NCBI GenBank assembly: GCA_903864455.1
Contig: CAIPFW010000169.1
Span: 1 to 18,616, forward strand
Direction of reading: 5' to 3'
Source: an uncultured Anaplasmataceae bacterium
GTDB taxonomy: Bacteria; Pseudomonadota; Alphaproteobacteria; Rickettsiales; CAIPFW01
DNA length: 18,616 nucleotides
In this document: positions 6,262-14,488 of the stretch, in pieces
How the letters are laid out: the number at the start of each line of letters is the position of its first letter
Position numbering within the stretch: the first letter of the stretch is position 1
Made by a program: the position numbers and the translations under genes
Notes under the pieces: model-generated
What the model saw: the letters and a program-made list of their open reading frames with translations, nothing else
Database searches by the model: none
What the model was told of the DNA's origin: nothing

Positions 6262-8034
6262 TTATTTTGTTATTTTAACATTTTCTTCTCCGATGTCAAA
6301 CTTTTCTTTGAGATTTTTAAAAAAATTCGTTTCCAAAAATTGAGTTTTGATATCTGAGATTGAGTTTTTTTTCTCATTATCTTCGAGTTGAGCGATAGCT
6401 TCGTTTTTTTCCTCAACATCGATAACTTCATTCAAACTCACTCTATCTTGATTATCGTTATCAAGGTAAATAATTCGCCATTTTTGCTTACTATATTGAC
6501 GTAAAATTTTTACAAACATTTGAAGGTATTTGTTTGGAATCGTATGATTGTCGTATATTTCAAATTTTTGATAATGAAAGATTTGACCATTATTTTGAGC
6601 GACATTCAGCAACTCAACCTCTTTTAATTTATTCAAAATATATAATAAATGAGAATGATTCTCCAATAATCTTTTTTCTTCATTCGAACTATCTTCGCTT
6701 TTTTGTATTTTCTGATGATGCTGAATCTCATCATTGTGAACTATATTTTGTTTAGCATTTACCGCTTTTTCATCAGAAATATTTCGTCTTGAATCTTTAG
6801 CGCTTTCTTGAGGTTGCACGATATTTTGCTTTGTGTCTTGGATGTTATTATGAGTATCAAGAGTTTTTTTTTGCTCTATTTTTTGAATCGGTGCATCTTC
6901 GATATATTTTTTTTCACTCTCATTCACTGTAGCTCGCAAAATTGTCAAATTCAATAAATAAAGCTGATTATCATATATATTATCTTTTAAAATATTCTGA
7001 CTTTCAGCGAAAATACTCCAAATTCTATTCAGTTTTTCAAAATTATTTCGACTCACAATATTTTGTATTTTTTGAATATCGATATTTGAAATATATAAAC
7101 TTTGCTTTTCGTTCAACATTCCTGTTTTTTGATAAACCATCAATTCTGTCAATAAATCTAATATTTTATTAAAAAATAAATCTATAGAAATATTTTTTTG
7201 ATACAAATCATCAATTCTTTTTAAAGACTTTTCAACATTCGAATCACACATCTCATCTATCAATTCGATAAGCTCATCCTCGTCATCTTGATATCCAATA
7301 ATTGATGCAAGCGTATTTGCTGTAATATTTTTATTCGTCAATATAGATGCCTGATCTAAAATTGAAATCGCATCACGAGCCGATCCCTTCGCCACAGCAG
7401 AAATAATATTTAAAGATTTTTCGTCTATTTTTATATTTTCTTTTTCTGAAATTGAGAATAATTGTTGCTTCAAAATCTCATTATTTATCTTTCTCAGATT
7501 CAGTCGCTGGCATCGAGATGTGATAGTTGCAGGGATTTTATGGTATTCCGTGGTGCTTAAACAAAACTTCACATAATATGGAGGCTCCTCAAGAATCTTT
7601 AACAATGCATTAAAAGCGCTATTTGATAGCATATGCACTTCATCCAAAATATATATTTTATACTCTGACTTTACAGGCAGATATTTCGCTTCTTCAATGA
7701 GCTCTCTTATCGAATCAACAGAATTTTTACTTGCAGCATCAATCTCCATGACGTCTGGATGGCGCGAACTTGTAATTTCAAGACACGAATCGCATATATT
7801 GCAAGGCTCATAACCATCTTTTGCATTTTGACAATTGATAGATTTTGCAAAAATCCTTGCGATAGTTGTTTTCCCTGTTCCTTTTTCACCATATAGCAAA
7901 ATACCATTTGCAATATTTCTCTCAAGAATCGAATTTATTAGAATCGTCTTTATTTCCTCGTGATAAATAATATCGAAGAAATTCTGAGGTCTATATTTTT
8001 TGCTCAGAGGCTCTTTAAATTGTATTTGTATCAA
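6262..8034 (-). CDS. dnaX: DNA polymerase III subunit gamma/tau (DnaX)
   Basis: DnaX is the ATPase of the clamp loader that places the sliding clamp on DNA, and its long form (tau) links polymerases and helicase. The 590 residues show KYRPQNF (13-19), Walker A GEKGTGKT (49-56), the zinc-binding cysteines 68, 78, 81 and 84, Walker B YILDEVHML (128-136), and the TSRCQR arginine-finger motif (172-177). Domain III ends near 370. It is followed by a charged, Gln/Asn-rich linker (375-455) and a tau-type C-terminal part. A run of nine A (6864-6872) encodes part of EQKK (387-390), just after domain III. Adding one base there, by RNA-polymerase slippage or a -1 ribosomal shift, gives Asn-Ser-stop and a gamma-like product of 392 residues. 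The gene is divergent from ruvB and ybaB follows it. Confidence 0.95.
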   Translation of the reverse strand: MIQIQFKEPLSKKYRPQNFFDIIYHEEIKTILINSILERNIANGILLYGEKGTGKTTIARIFAKSINCQNAKDGYEPCNICDSCLEITSSRHPDVMEIDAASKNSVDSIRELIEEAKYLPVKSEYKIYILDEVHMLSNSAFNALLKILEEPPYYVKFCLSTTEYHKIPATITSRCQRLNLRKINNEILKQQLFSISEKENIKIDEKSLNIISAVAKGSARDAISILDQASILTNKNITANTLASIIGYQDDEDELIELIDEMCDSNVEKSLKRIDDLYQKNISIDLFFNKILDLLTELMVYQKTGMLNEKQSLYISNIDIQKIQNIVSRNNFEKLNRIWSIFAESQNILKDNIYDNQLYLLNLTILRATVNESEKKYIEDAPIQKIEQKKTLDTHNNIQDTKQNIVQPQESAKDSRRNISDEKAVNAKQNIVHNDEIQHHQKIQKSEDSSNEEKRLLENHSHLLYILNKLKEVELLNVAQNNGQIFHYQKFEIYDNHTIPNKYLQMFVKILRQYSKQKWRIIYLDNDNQDRVSLNEVIDVEEKNEAIAQLEDNEKKNSISDIKTQFLETNFFKNLKEKFDIGEENVKITK

Positions 8035-8064
8035 ATGATTATTTTGTTTTCTAAATATTATTTA

Positions 8065-8092
8065 ATGATACAGGAATTTAAAAAATTTTGAA
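8065..8092 (-). promoter_or_regulatory. Candidate promoter of dnaX
   Basis: On the - strand TTCAAA (8087-8092) and TATCAT (8065-8070) stand 16 bp apart, with the dnaX start 30 bp beyond the -10 box. Each box matches at least four of six consensus bases. The region is very AT-rich, so chance matches are likely. Confidence 0.3.
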
Positions 8093-8222
8093 ATTTTAAA
8101 TTATGTGTTTTTTCGGGTTATAAGTTGCATTAAATTTTCTATGCTCAAAAAATTCACAAAATCATCGCATGATGCATTTAAGTAAAAAATTTACTATAAT
8201 TTTGAATAATTTGAAGAAAAAA

Positions 8223-9182
8223 ATGATCGATATAGCTGAAATTCATAGCATCAGACCAAGTAAATTAAACGATTTTGCGGGGCAGGAAGATATAAAAACC
8301 AATTTAAAAATATATTTGGAAGGAGCGAAATCTCGTGGCGACCCTCTCGATCACACGCTTTTTAACGGCCCTCCGGGCCTTGGCAAGACAACTTTAGCAA
8401 AAATCGTTGCATACGAAATGGAAACCGAAATGAAAATGATTATTGCACCCGCAATCACGAAAGTTGCTGATTTAGCTGCGATTTTGACGAGTTTATCGAA
8501 AAATGAGGTGCTTTTTATCGATGAAATTCATCGACTTAATAAGTCAATAGAAGAATTACTATACTCAGCTCTTGAGGATTATAAAATTGATATTCTGATA
8601 GGTGAGGGGCCATCAGCAAAAATTTTGAATATCAATCTACCAAAATTTACATTAATCGGCGCAACGACTCGTATTGGACTCATCAGTAAACCATTGCGAG
8701 ATAGATTCGGTATTATTTTTAATATGGGTTTTTATACAATTGATGAGCTGAAGCCAATCATCATGAGAACTGCAAAAATATTTGATTTTTCATGCGATGA
8801 AGACGCTTCTGAGGAAGTTGCAATGCGTTCTAGAGGGACTCCACGAATCGCCGTAAAACTTTTAAAAAGAGTTCGAGATTTTTTATCAATAAAAAAATTA
8901 AACTTTCTCACAAAGGATGAAGTTTTAAAAATTTTTGTCGCAATTTCAATCGATAAGTTTGGTCTTGAGGAAGAAGATCGCAGATATTTAAAATTCATTG
9001 CTGTAAATTATGGATCTTTGCCCGTTGGAATTGAGACGATTTCTGCTGCATTGTCGATGGAACGAGATACAATTGAAGATTATATTGAACCTTATTTAAT
9101 ATCTATTGGCATCGTTCAGCGAACTTCACGAGGGCGAGTTTTAACTGAAAATGGTTTGAATTATGCAATGAATTTGATTTAA
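8223..9182 (+). CDS. ruvB: Holliday junction branch migration ATPase RuvB
   Basis: RuvB is the hexameric AAA+ motor that, with RuvA, drives Holliday junction migration in recombination repair. From the start chosen here it has 319 residues: Walker A GPPGLGKTT (from residue 49), Walker B LFIDEIHRL with the DE pair at 100-101, the sensor GATTRIGLIS followed by PLRDRFG with its arginine finger region, RSRGTPRIA, and a C-terminal winged helix ending QRTSRGRVLT. The frame is open back to an ATG at 8169 (337 residues), but that adds a basic leader (LSKKFTIILNNLKKK) not typical of RuvB. The ATG at 8223 has GAAG at 8213-8216 as a possible ribosome binding site. ruvA and ruvC, often adjacent, are not in the window. 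The L,D-transpeptidase gene follows after 12 nt. Confidence 0.94.
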   Translation: MIDIAEIHSIRPSKLNDFAGQEDIKTNLKIYLEGAKSRGDPLDHTLFNGPPGLGKTTLAKIVAYEMETEMKMIIAPAITKVADLAAILTSLSKNEVLFIDEIHRLNKSIEELLYSALEDYKIDILIGEGPSAKILNINLPKFTLIGATTRIGLISKPLRDRFGIIFNMGFYTIDELKPIIMRTAKIFDFSCDEDASEEVAMRSRGTPRIAVKLLKRVRDFLSIKKLNFLTKDEVLKIFVAISIDKFGLEEEDRRYLKFIAVNYGSLPVGIETISAALSMERDTIEDYIEPYLISIGIVQRTSRGRVLTENGLNYAMNLI

Positions 9183-9194
9183 AGTAACTCTTAT

Positions 9195-9806
9195 ATGTTA
9201 AAAATAACAAACTTTAAAACGATATTTTTAATGATATTTTTTTATCAAAATGTGAACTCTTTAGAGAAAAATAATGATATTTTGATTCGATGCATCGGGC
9301 AAAATTTTCAATGTAAAGCGTATTTTTATAATAAAATTTTTGATGTGAATATCGGAACAAACGGATTGACTTCCTCAGAAAATAAAAAAGAAGGTGATTT
9401 ACAAACGCCTATAGGTTATTTTGCATTGGAAAATATAGTTTTTTATAAAAAAGAAAGAATAAAATCAAAATTCAAAGCGATAAAAATAAAGAAATATTAT
9501 AAATGGTGTGACGATTCCCAAAGTGGGATATATAATCACTTCTTTATTTTAAATAAAAAAACGAAAAAATTATGTAATTCCTATGAGGATTTATTGAGAG
9601 ATGATAATATTTATGATTATATTATACCTATCAAATATAACGCAAATCCCGTGATTGCTGGGAGAGGGAGTGCAATTTTCATTCATATTAAAAAAGATTC
9701 TCCGACGGCGGGTTGCGTTGCTTTTCAAAAAAATGATTTAGAGTTCATAATACGGAATCTGGACACGAGATCTAAAATTCAAATAGAAGTGCAGAGAGAT
9801 TCATAA
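9195..9806 (+). CDS. L,D-transpeptidase (YkuD domain), secreted
   Basis: YkuD-fold enzymes form 3-3 cross-links in peptidoglycan or attach proteins to it, acting in the periplasm through a catalytic Cys. The 203-residue protein begins with a signal-peptide-like stretch (lysines, then IFLMIFFYQNV to about residue 22). It then has the TNGLTSSENKKEGDLQTPIG segment (55-74) characteristic of this branch (COG3786-like), where substrate and fold residues cluster. The active site is His164 (IFIHIKKDSP) and Cys174 (TAGCVAF), a slight variant of the S-x-GC consensus. It follows ruvB by 12 nt and is probably co-transcribed with it. It ends 10 nt from the convergent sugar mutase gene. Its presence, with uppP in the same window, suggests that the cell makes peptidoglycan. 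The substrate cannot be told from sequence. Confidence 0.85.
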   Translation: MLKITNFKTIFLMIFFYQNVNSLEKNNDILIRCIGQNFQCKAYFYNKIFDVNIGTNGLTSSENKKEGDLQTPIGYFALENIVFYKKERIKSKFKAIKIKKYYKWCDDSQSGIYNHFFILNKKTKKLCNSYEDLLRDDNIYDYIIPIKYNANPVIAGRGSAIFIHIKKDSPTAGCVAFQKNDLEFIIRNLDTRSKIQIEVQRDS

Positions 9807-9816
9807 AAAACTACGC

Positions 9817-11220
9817 TCAATTTAAAAAATCTCTCACTTCTAACTCTTTCTTATGAAAATTCTCTTTTTCATAAGCTTCAAATTTTATCGTCAAGCATTC
9901 CTCAGTTTTTGATTGACGAAAAAAAATCCACCCATTTTCATCAAGAATTTTTATTCCATCAAAATATTCGATTTGCTTACCTTGCTTTTCTGCTTTTTTG
10001 ATTATATTCTCCAGATGAGAAATGACTTTTTGATTTTTCATATATATTTTTATATTTTCACTGCAATAAATTTCCGGAAAGCTACTCACAATTGCTGATA
10101 ATTTTAAATCAATGGAGGATGCGAGATTATTTATTAAAAATAAAGCAACATAAAACCCATCATCGAAGCCAATATCATCAAAAATAAAATGACCACTCGT
10201 CTCACAAGACAAATTTGCGTCAAACTCTTTCATTGCTTTTTTAATGACTGAATGGCCGATTTTTGATTGGTGAGTTTGATAATGAAGCTTTTCTTTCAAA
10301 AATTCTTTAAATTTTGAGCTAAAACGAGAATCGTGAACAATTCGTATTTCTTGCTTTTTATCTTTTATCGCAATTGATAAAATCATTCCAAGATGCTCGA
10401 CTTTAATTTCATCGCCATTTTCGTCAAGAACTACGATTCTATCGCAATCGCCATCAAAAGCAAAACCACAATAGCACTCATTCTCTTTGATGAGATTTCG
10501 AAGATTCAGAAGGTTTTCTGGCAAAGTTGGATCAGGATTATTCATTAATTTTTGATTTTGAACGAAAAAACAATTCTCCTGATTGTTAAAAAAATTTTGA
10601 GTCAATCGCTCCATCGACGAACCTAAAAAATCAAAAGCGATTTTCTTGTGACGAATTTTCTGAAAGAAACTTTCTTTCCTGATATCTAGATTTAAAAATA
10701 AAAAATCAATATAATCATCAAAAATATCACACTGATTTATCTTTATATTTTTTGCACTTGACTCAATATTATAATCAAGATATTTTTCATTCATCAAAAA
10801 GGTTTGAATGATTTTTTCAATTTCATCGCCACTTAAAGATTCGGAATTTGGTTTTGAAATTTTCATTCCGTTGAATTGTATATTATTGTGGGATGCTGTA
10901 ATCATCATTCCGCAACAATTCAATTTTTGTGTCGCAAAAGACAAAATCGGCGAAGATACAAGCCCAATGTGATAAATTTCAACATCGAATTGACCGAGTG
11001 CCAATGACAAAGCCTCAAAAATTGCTTCACTTGAAGGGCGATTGTCCAACCCGATAGCAATTTTTTTATTTGGCGAAAAATTCGAGTCAATCCAAGAGCC
11101 AAATGCAAGGCCGATAATGAAAACATCTTCGATAGTCAATTCTTTTCCAAAAGTACCCCTTATATCGTATCCCTTGATGACGGAATGATTAAATTTTTTC
11201 AAAATTTTATATTCGTACAT
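9817..11220 (-). CDS. Phosphomannomutase/phosphoglucomutase (AlgC/ManB type)
   Basis: Alpha-D-phosphohexomutases interconvert 1- and 6-phosphosugars (mannose or glucose), feeding synthesis of surface polysaccharide and lipopolysaccharide. The four-domain protein of 467 residues has YDIRG (18-22), the phosphoserine loop TASHNN with Ser110 (108-113), the Mg2+ loop DGDCDR (256-261), the sugar-specificity loop CETSGH (339-344) and the phosphate-binding RQSKTE (435-440). The order, spacing and YDIRG start match the AlgC-like PMM/PGM group rather than GlmM, which has GVRG and a different metal loop context. Which sugar is used cannot be settled by eye. It is convergent with the L,D-transpeptidase gene and divergent from uppP. 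Confidence 0.88.
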   Translation of the reverse strand: MYEYKILKKFNHSVIKGYDIRGTFGKELTIEDVFIIGLAFGSWIDSNFSPNKKIAIGLDNRPSSEAIFEALSLALGQFDVEIYHIGLVSSPILSFATQKLNCCGMMITASHNNIQFNGMKISKPNSESLSGDEIEKIIQTFLMNEKYLDYNIESSAKNIKINQCDIFDDYIDFLFLNLDIRKESFFQKIRHKKIAFDFLGSSMERLTQNFFNNQENCFFVQNQKLMNNPDPTLPENLLNLRNLIKENECYCGFAFDGDCDRIVVLDENGDEIKVEHLGMILSIAIKDKKQEIRIVHDSRFSSKFKEFLKEKLHYQTHQSKIGHSVIKKAMKEFDANLSCETSGHFIFDDIGFDDGFYVALFLINNLASSIDLKLSAIVSSFPEIYCSENIKIYMKNQKVISHLENIIKKAEKQGKQIEYFDGIKILDENGWIFFRQSKTEECLTIKFEAYEKENFHKKELEVRDFLN

Positions 11221-11229
11221 TATTTAATT

Positions 11230-11258
11230 ATTTTATTGCAATTTGGTAAATTAATCAA
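11230..11258 (-). promoter_or_regulatory. Candidate promoter of the hexose-phosphate mutase gene
   Basis: On the - strand TTGATT (11253-11258) and TAAAAT (11230-11235) are 17 bp apart. The -10 box ends only 9 bp before the ATG, so a transcript starting at the usual distance would be nearly leaderless. The YDIRG motif is only 17 residues into the protein, so the start codon cannot be much further downstream. Confidence 0.35.
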
Positions 11259-11274
11259 ATCAACTGTGCTTATA

Positions 11275-11304
11275 TTGATGGTCGATAGTTTCAAAATATA
11301 TGAT
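11275..11304 (+). promoter_or_regulatory. Candidate promoter of uppP
   Basis: TTGATG (11275-11280) and TATGAT (11299-11304) are separated by 18 bp in the divergent intergenic region, giving a predicted leader of about 60 nt for uppP. A TATAAT at 11359-11364 lies closer to the start but has no -35 partner. Tentative in such AT-rich DNA. Confidence 0.3.
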
Positions 11305-11374
11305 TACATGTAGAATAAAAAATATTAAATCATAAATATGCATTTATACTAAAATAAATATAATAAAAAGCAAA

Positions 11375-12172
11375 ATGACATCAGTTTTTAAAATCTTCAT
11401 TCTTTCTCTTGTTGAATCGATAAGCGAATTCTTGCCGATATCATCCTCTAGCCATTTGATTTTTGTAGATAAATTTTTTTTGAAAACCGATCTGATAAAC
11501 AATGATTTTTTCATGATTTTCATTCAATTTGGGGCATTGCTCGCACTTACTTTTTACTATCGAGTTGATATCAAAAATATATTTAAAGAAACGTGGCAAT
11601 TAAAAAAAGAAGGCTATATAGTATTTTTTAATTTATTAAATGCATTCATAGTCTCGGGAATTATTGGATTTTTGGTGAAAAGCACATTGCATCTCGATTT
11701 TATTTATAGTGCTTATGCATTAATTTTCTTTGGAGTTGTCATGGTTCTTCTTCAAAAAAGGCAAAATTTTGGTCAAATTATGCATTTATGGGAAATACCA
11801 TCCCTTTATGCTTTTTTTATCGGAGTGTCTCAAGGTCTCTCTGCTTTCCCAGGAGTTTCGAGACTTGGAATCACAATCATTACAGGAATTTTATTAAATT
11901 TAAAAAAAAACATCGCTATTAAATTTTCATTTTTATTAGCTTTACCAACAATGCTCGCCGCTTCAGCTTACGAATTGATAAAATTAATCATTAAAAATGA
12001 GCCTCTTGATTTACCATCTAATATAACGGGATTTGGATTTTCTTTGATTTTATCGTTAATATTTGTGCGACCTCTTATCTTTTTTCTTGAAAAAATCAAC
12101 ATCAAATATTATGGATATTACAGAATAATATTCGCGACGGTAATTTTATTTTTTTTGAAGTTTGTAAATTGA
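11375..12172 (+). CDS. uppP: Undecaprenyl-diphosphatase UppP (BacA)
   Basis: UppP is an inner-membrane enzyme that removes a phosphate from undecaprenyl diphosphate, renewing the lipid carrier for peptidoglycan and O-antigen building. The 265 residues are highly hydrophobic, with several membrane segments (for example 82-101, 111-125, 178-197 and 217-236) and a hydrophobic C-terminus. Family motif 1 is ESISEFLPISSSSHL (14-28), keeping the two catalytic Glu residues (14 and 18) and His27. Motif 2 is FPGVSRLGIT (158-167), keeping Arg163. Two positions depart from the common SSTGH and SRSG patterns: SSSSH and SRLG. Length fits the family (260-280). No clear Shine-Dalgarno sequence precedes the ATG. 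It is divergent from the sugar mutase gene and converges on dnaQ. Confidence 0.92.
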   Translation: MTSVFKIFILSLVESISEFLPISSSSHLIFVDKFFLKTDLINNDFFMIFIQFGALLALTFYYRVDIKNIFKETWQLKKEGYIVFFNLLNAFIVSGIIGFLVKSTLHLDFIYSAYALIFFGVVMVLLQKRQNFGQIMHLWEIPSLYAFFIGVSQGLSAFPGVSRLGITIITGILLNLKKNIAIKFSFLLALPTMLAASAYELIKLIIKNEPLDLPSNITGFGFSLILSLIFVRPLIFFLEKINIKYYGYYRIIFATVILFFLKFVN

Positions 12173-12193
12173 AATTGAAGAATAATTTGGTTT

Positions 12194-12871
12194 TTAAATA
12201 AAGCTGTATTTTTTTGCAAAATTTTCATATAAATTCAATTCTTCCTGCGTTGGTATGCCGATATTGCGAATTGGGCGAATGGGTCTTTTGATTTCATTTG
12301 AATTTTTATCTTTTTGATTAAATTCGATAGACGATTGGTCATTCAAAACCATCTTTCTATAAACGCAAGCGAGTAATTTTGAGTCAAGCAACGCCCCATG
12401 AAATGAACGATCTGCCAAGTCGACCTCAAATCTTTTGCACAGTGCGTCAAGAGATGCTGGCGAGCCAGGAAATTTAAGTCGTGCAATTTTTAATGTATCT
12501 TCGATTGTATGATTGAGTGGCGGTAAATTACATAGTCTGAGTTCATGATTTAAAAACTTCACATCGAAATTTGCATTATGTGCGACTAAAATCGCCCCCT
12601 CAATAAAATTCAAGAAATCCTGAGCTATGTTGTGAAATTTCGGTGAGTTTTTCACTTTTTCGTTTGTGATGCCATGAATTTTCACAACTTCAATCGGAAT
12701 ATGCCTTTCTGGGTTGATGTAATGATGAAAATGCTCACCCGTTATAATGCCGTTTATCATTTCCACGCAACCAATCTCAACGATTTTATCGCCATTTGTT
12801 GGAGATAAACCCGTAGTCTCCGTATCAAAAAATATAAGTCTTTGATTTTTTATGTTGGATTTTTGATTCAT
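12194..12871 (-). CDS. dnaQ: DNA polymerase III epsilon subunit (DnaQ), proofreading exonuclease
   Basis: Epsilon is the 3'-5' proofreading exonuclease of the replicative polymerase. The DEDDh active site is complete: Asp16 and Glu18 in FFDTETTGLSP, Asp103 in AHNANFDVKFL, and His158 with Asp163 in RSFHGALLDSKLL. After the exonuclease domain (about 1-175) comes a linker and a short C-terminal segment (IRPIRNIGIPTQEEL) consistent with binding to the alpha subunit. Length of 225 is normal. The gene lies 44 nt after miaB on the same strand and ends 21 nt from the convergent uppP, with no obvious terminator between. Co-transcription with miaB is likely. Confidence 0.94.
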   Translation of the reverse strand: MNQKSNIKNQRLIFFDTETTGLSPTNGDKIVEIGCVEMINGIITGEHFHHYINPERHIPIEVVKIHGITNEKVKNSPKFHNIAQDFLNFIEGAILVAHNANFDVKFLNHELRLCNLPPLNHTIEDTLKIARLKFPGSPASLDALCKRFEVDLADRSFHGALLDSKLLACVYRKMVLNDQSSIEFNQKDKNSNEIKRPIRPIRNIGIPTQEELNLYENFAKKYSFI

Positions 12872-12915
12872 AAAAAGAATGGTTTTTGATGATTATATCA
12901 TCAATATTATTAATA

Positions 12916-14283
12916 TTAACAAACAAATTCTCCCACTACCTCACCCAACAAAGAATGACCAAAAGCCTTTGAAATCAAAATTTGGTGAGTTTGACCTATC
13001 ATTCTTTCATTAAAATTTTCATTCATATTTACAAAAACTAAATGCATATATTGAGAGCGACCAACTAATTGTTTATTATCGTTGATTCGCTCAAACAAAA
13101 CATTCACTGTTTTTCCTTCCATAGACTGATTAAAAATTCTTTGTTGCTCATCGACCAAAGCTTTCAGCCTTTGAAAGCGTTCACTGACTACATTTTGTGG
13201 GATTTGATCAGTTCGATTCGCTGCGGGCGTCCCAATTCTTGGAGAATATTTAAACAAATACGATTGTGCATAGGAAACATGCTTCATCAATTGATACGTT
13301 TGCTCAAAATCCTCATCTGTCTCACCCGGATATCCAATGATAATATCTGTTGAAAATTGCATGTCTGACTTGACAATTCTTAATTTATCTATAATTTTTA
13401 AATATTCCTCAGTTGTATGACCGCGATTCATATCCTTTAAAATGGCATTTGACCCAGATTGAATCGGCAAATGAACAAATGGCATCAAATTTTCTATTGT
13501 TCGATGCGCCTCATAAAGTTCATCATGCATGTCTTTTGGATGAGATGTTGTATAAAAAATTCTGTGTAGGTTTGGAATTTTAGCGATATAGTCAATAATG
13601 AGCCGACCTAAATTATAATCTTTCCCGCTTTCATCCTTTCCGTGATAGGCATTAACATTTTGCCCGAGAAGATAAATCGCTTTTGCATTGTTTTGAGTTG
13701 TTAAAGTGAGTGCTTCACGATAAATTTTTTCAACAGACCTCGAATATTCTGCCCCACGAGTATAAGGAACGCAACAAAATTTGCAAAATTTGTCACACCC
13801 CTCCTGAATCGTTAAATTTGCCACAATATTATTTTTATACTGACTCTCTGGAATTTCGTCAAACTTATCCATTCCTGGAAAATCAAGATTCACCTTATTA
13901 AATTCCTCGCCGGACAAAGCTTTCATCACTAATTCTGGTAAAAGATGAATCGACTGCGGACCAATTATAAAATCCACAACATCATTACGACGTAAAACCT
14001 CCTCACCTTCAGCTTGTGGAACACAACCTGTAACGACGATTTTAGTATGAGGTTTTTTTCTTTTTTTGATGCGACCAAGCTCAGAATATAGTTTTTCTGT
14101 AGCTTTTTCCCTGATATGACAGGTGTTGATAATGATTAAATCCGCTGATTCAAAATCGTCAGAACTCATCAAACCGATATTATCCATCATTTTTGCCATT
14201 TTCTGTGAATCATATTCATTCATCTGGCATCCATAAGTTTTAAGAAAAAACTTACCTATTATTTTTTTTTCTGAAATCATCAT
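12916..14283 (-). CDS. miaB: tRNA-2-methylthio-N6-dimethylallyladenosine synthase (MiaB)
   Basis: MiaB adds a methylthio group to i6A37 of tRNAs reading codons beginning with U. The 455-residue protein has the three-part layout of methylthiotransferases: an N-terminal UPF0004 domain with cluster-binding Cys19 (TYGCQMNEYDS), Cys55 (NTCHIREKA) and Cys87 (TGCVPQ); the radical SAM motif CDKFCKFC (Cys163, 167, 170) followed by VPYTRGAEYSR; and a C-terminal TRAM domain from about 385. QMNEYDS and NTCHIREKA point to MiaB rather than RimO or MtaB. Two adjacent ATG codons (14283 and 14280) could both serve as start. A nine-A run encodes EKK close to the N-terminus. dnaQ follows on the same strand. Confidence 0.95.
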   Translation of the reverse strand: MMISEKKIIGKFFLKTYGCQMNEYDSQKMAKMMDNIGLMSSDDFESADLIIINTCHIREKATEKLYSELGRIKKRKKPHTKIVVTGCVPQAEGEEVLRRNDVVDFIIGPQSIHLLPELVMKALSGEEFNKVNLDFPGMDKFDEIPESQYKNNIVANLTIQEGCDKFCKFCCVPYTRGAEYSRSVEKIYREALTLTTQNNAKAIYLLGQNVNAYHGKDESGKDYNLGRLIIDYIAKIPNLHRIFYTTSHPKDMHDELYEAHRTIENLMPFVHLPIQSGSNAILKDMNRGHTTEEYLKIIDKLRIVKSDMQFSTDIIIGYPGETDEDFEQTYQLMKHVSYAQSYLFKYSPRIGTPAANRTDQIPQNVVSERFQRLKALVDEQQRIFNQSMEGKTVNVLFERINDNKQLVGRSQYMHLVFVNMNENFNERMIGQTHQILISKAFGHSLLGEVVGEFVC

Positions 14284-14488
14284 TTAATCTTTATTTTTTT
14301 ATATTCTAACTATTTTAACTTATGAAAAAAATTTCACAAGAAAAATTGTTTATAGAATATTCGGAGCATATTTTATAAAATTTTACCAGTAAAAACAAAT
14401 AAACTTCCGAGGACTTGGAATAATCAAGGTTACTTTAATATCAAAAATACATCTCTTTCAACAAGCAAATCCGGTCTTGTCAAGCTTT
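14284..14488. other. Intergenic region between rpoD and miaB
   Basis: No gene is supported. Downstream of rpoD on the - strand there is an imperfect stem, ACAAG (14476-14480) with CTTGT (14461-14465), extendable through G-U pairs, with a TTTTT about 13 nt beyond; it is at best a weak terminator. An 18-codon + strand frame starting at 14322 has nothing to commend it. A miaB promoter is expected here but no convincing pair is visible. Confidence 0.4.

Noticed and set aside
8195..8200. Perfect TATAAT as the ruvB promoter
   Set aside because: No -35-like hexamer lies at 15-18 bp spacing. In DNA this AT-rich a lone TATAAT is weak evidence, so it was not listed as a feature.
9807..9816. Terminator between the convergent L,D-transpeptidase and mutase genes
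   Set aside because: The gap is 10 bases and no stem can form in it.
14253..14262. A9 run near the start of miaB as a slippage switch
   Set aside because: Slippage there would only give a tiny peptide. It shows that A9 runs are common in this genome.
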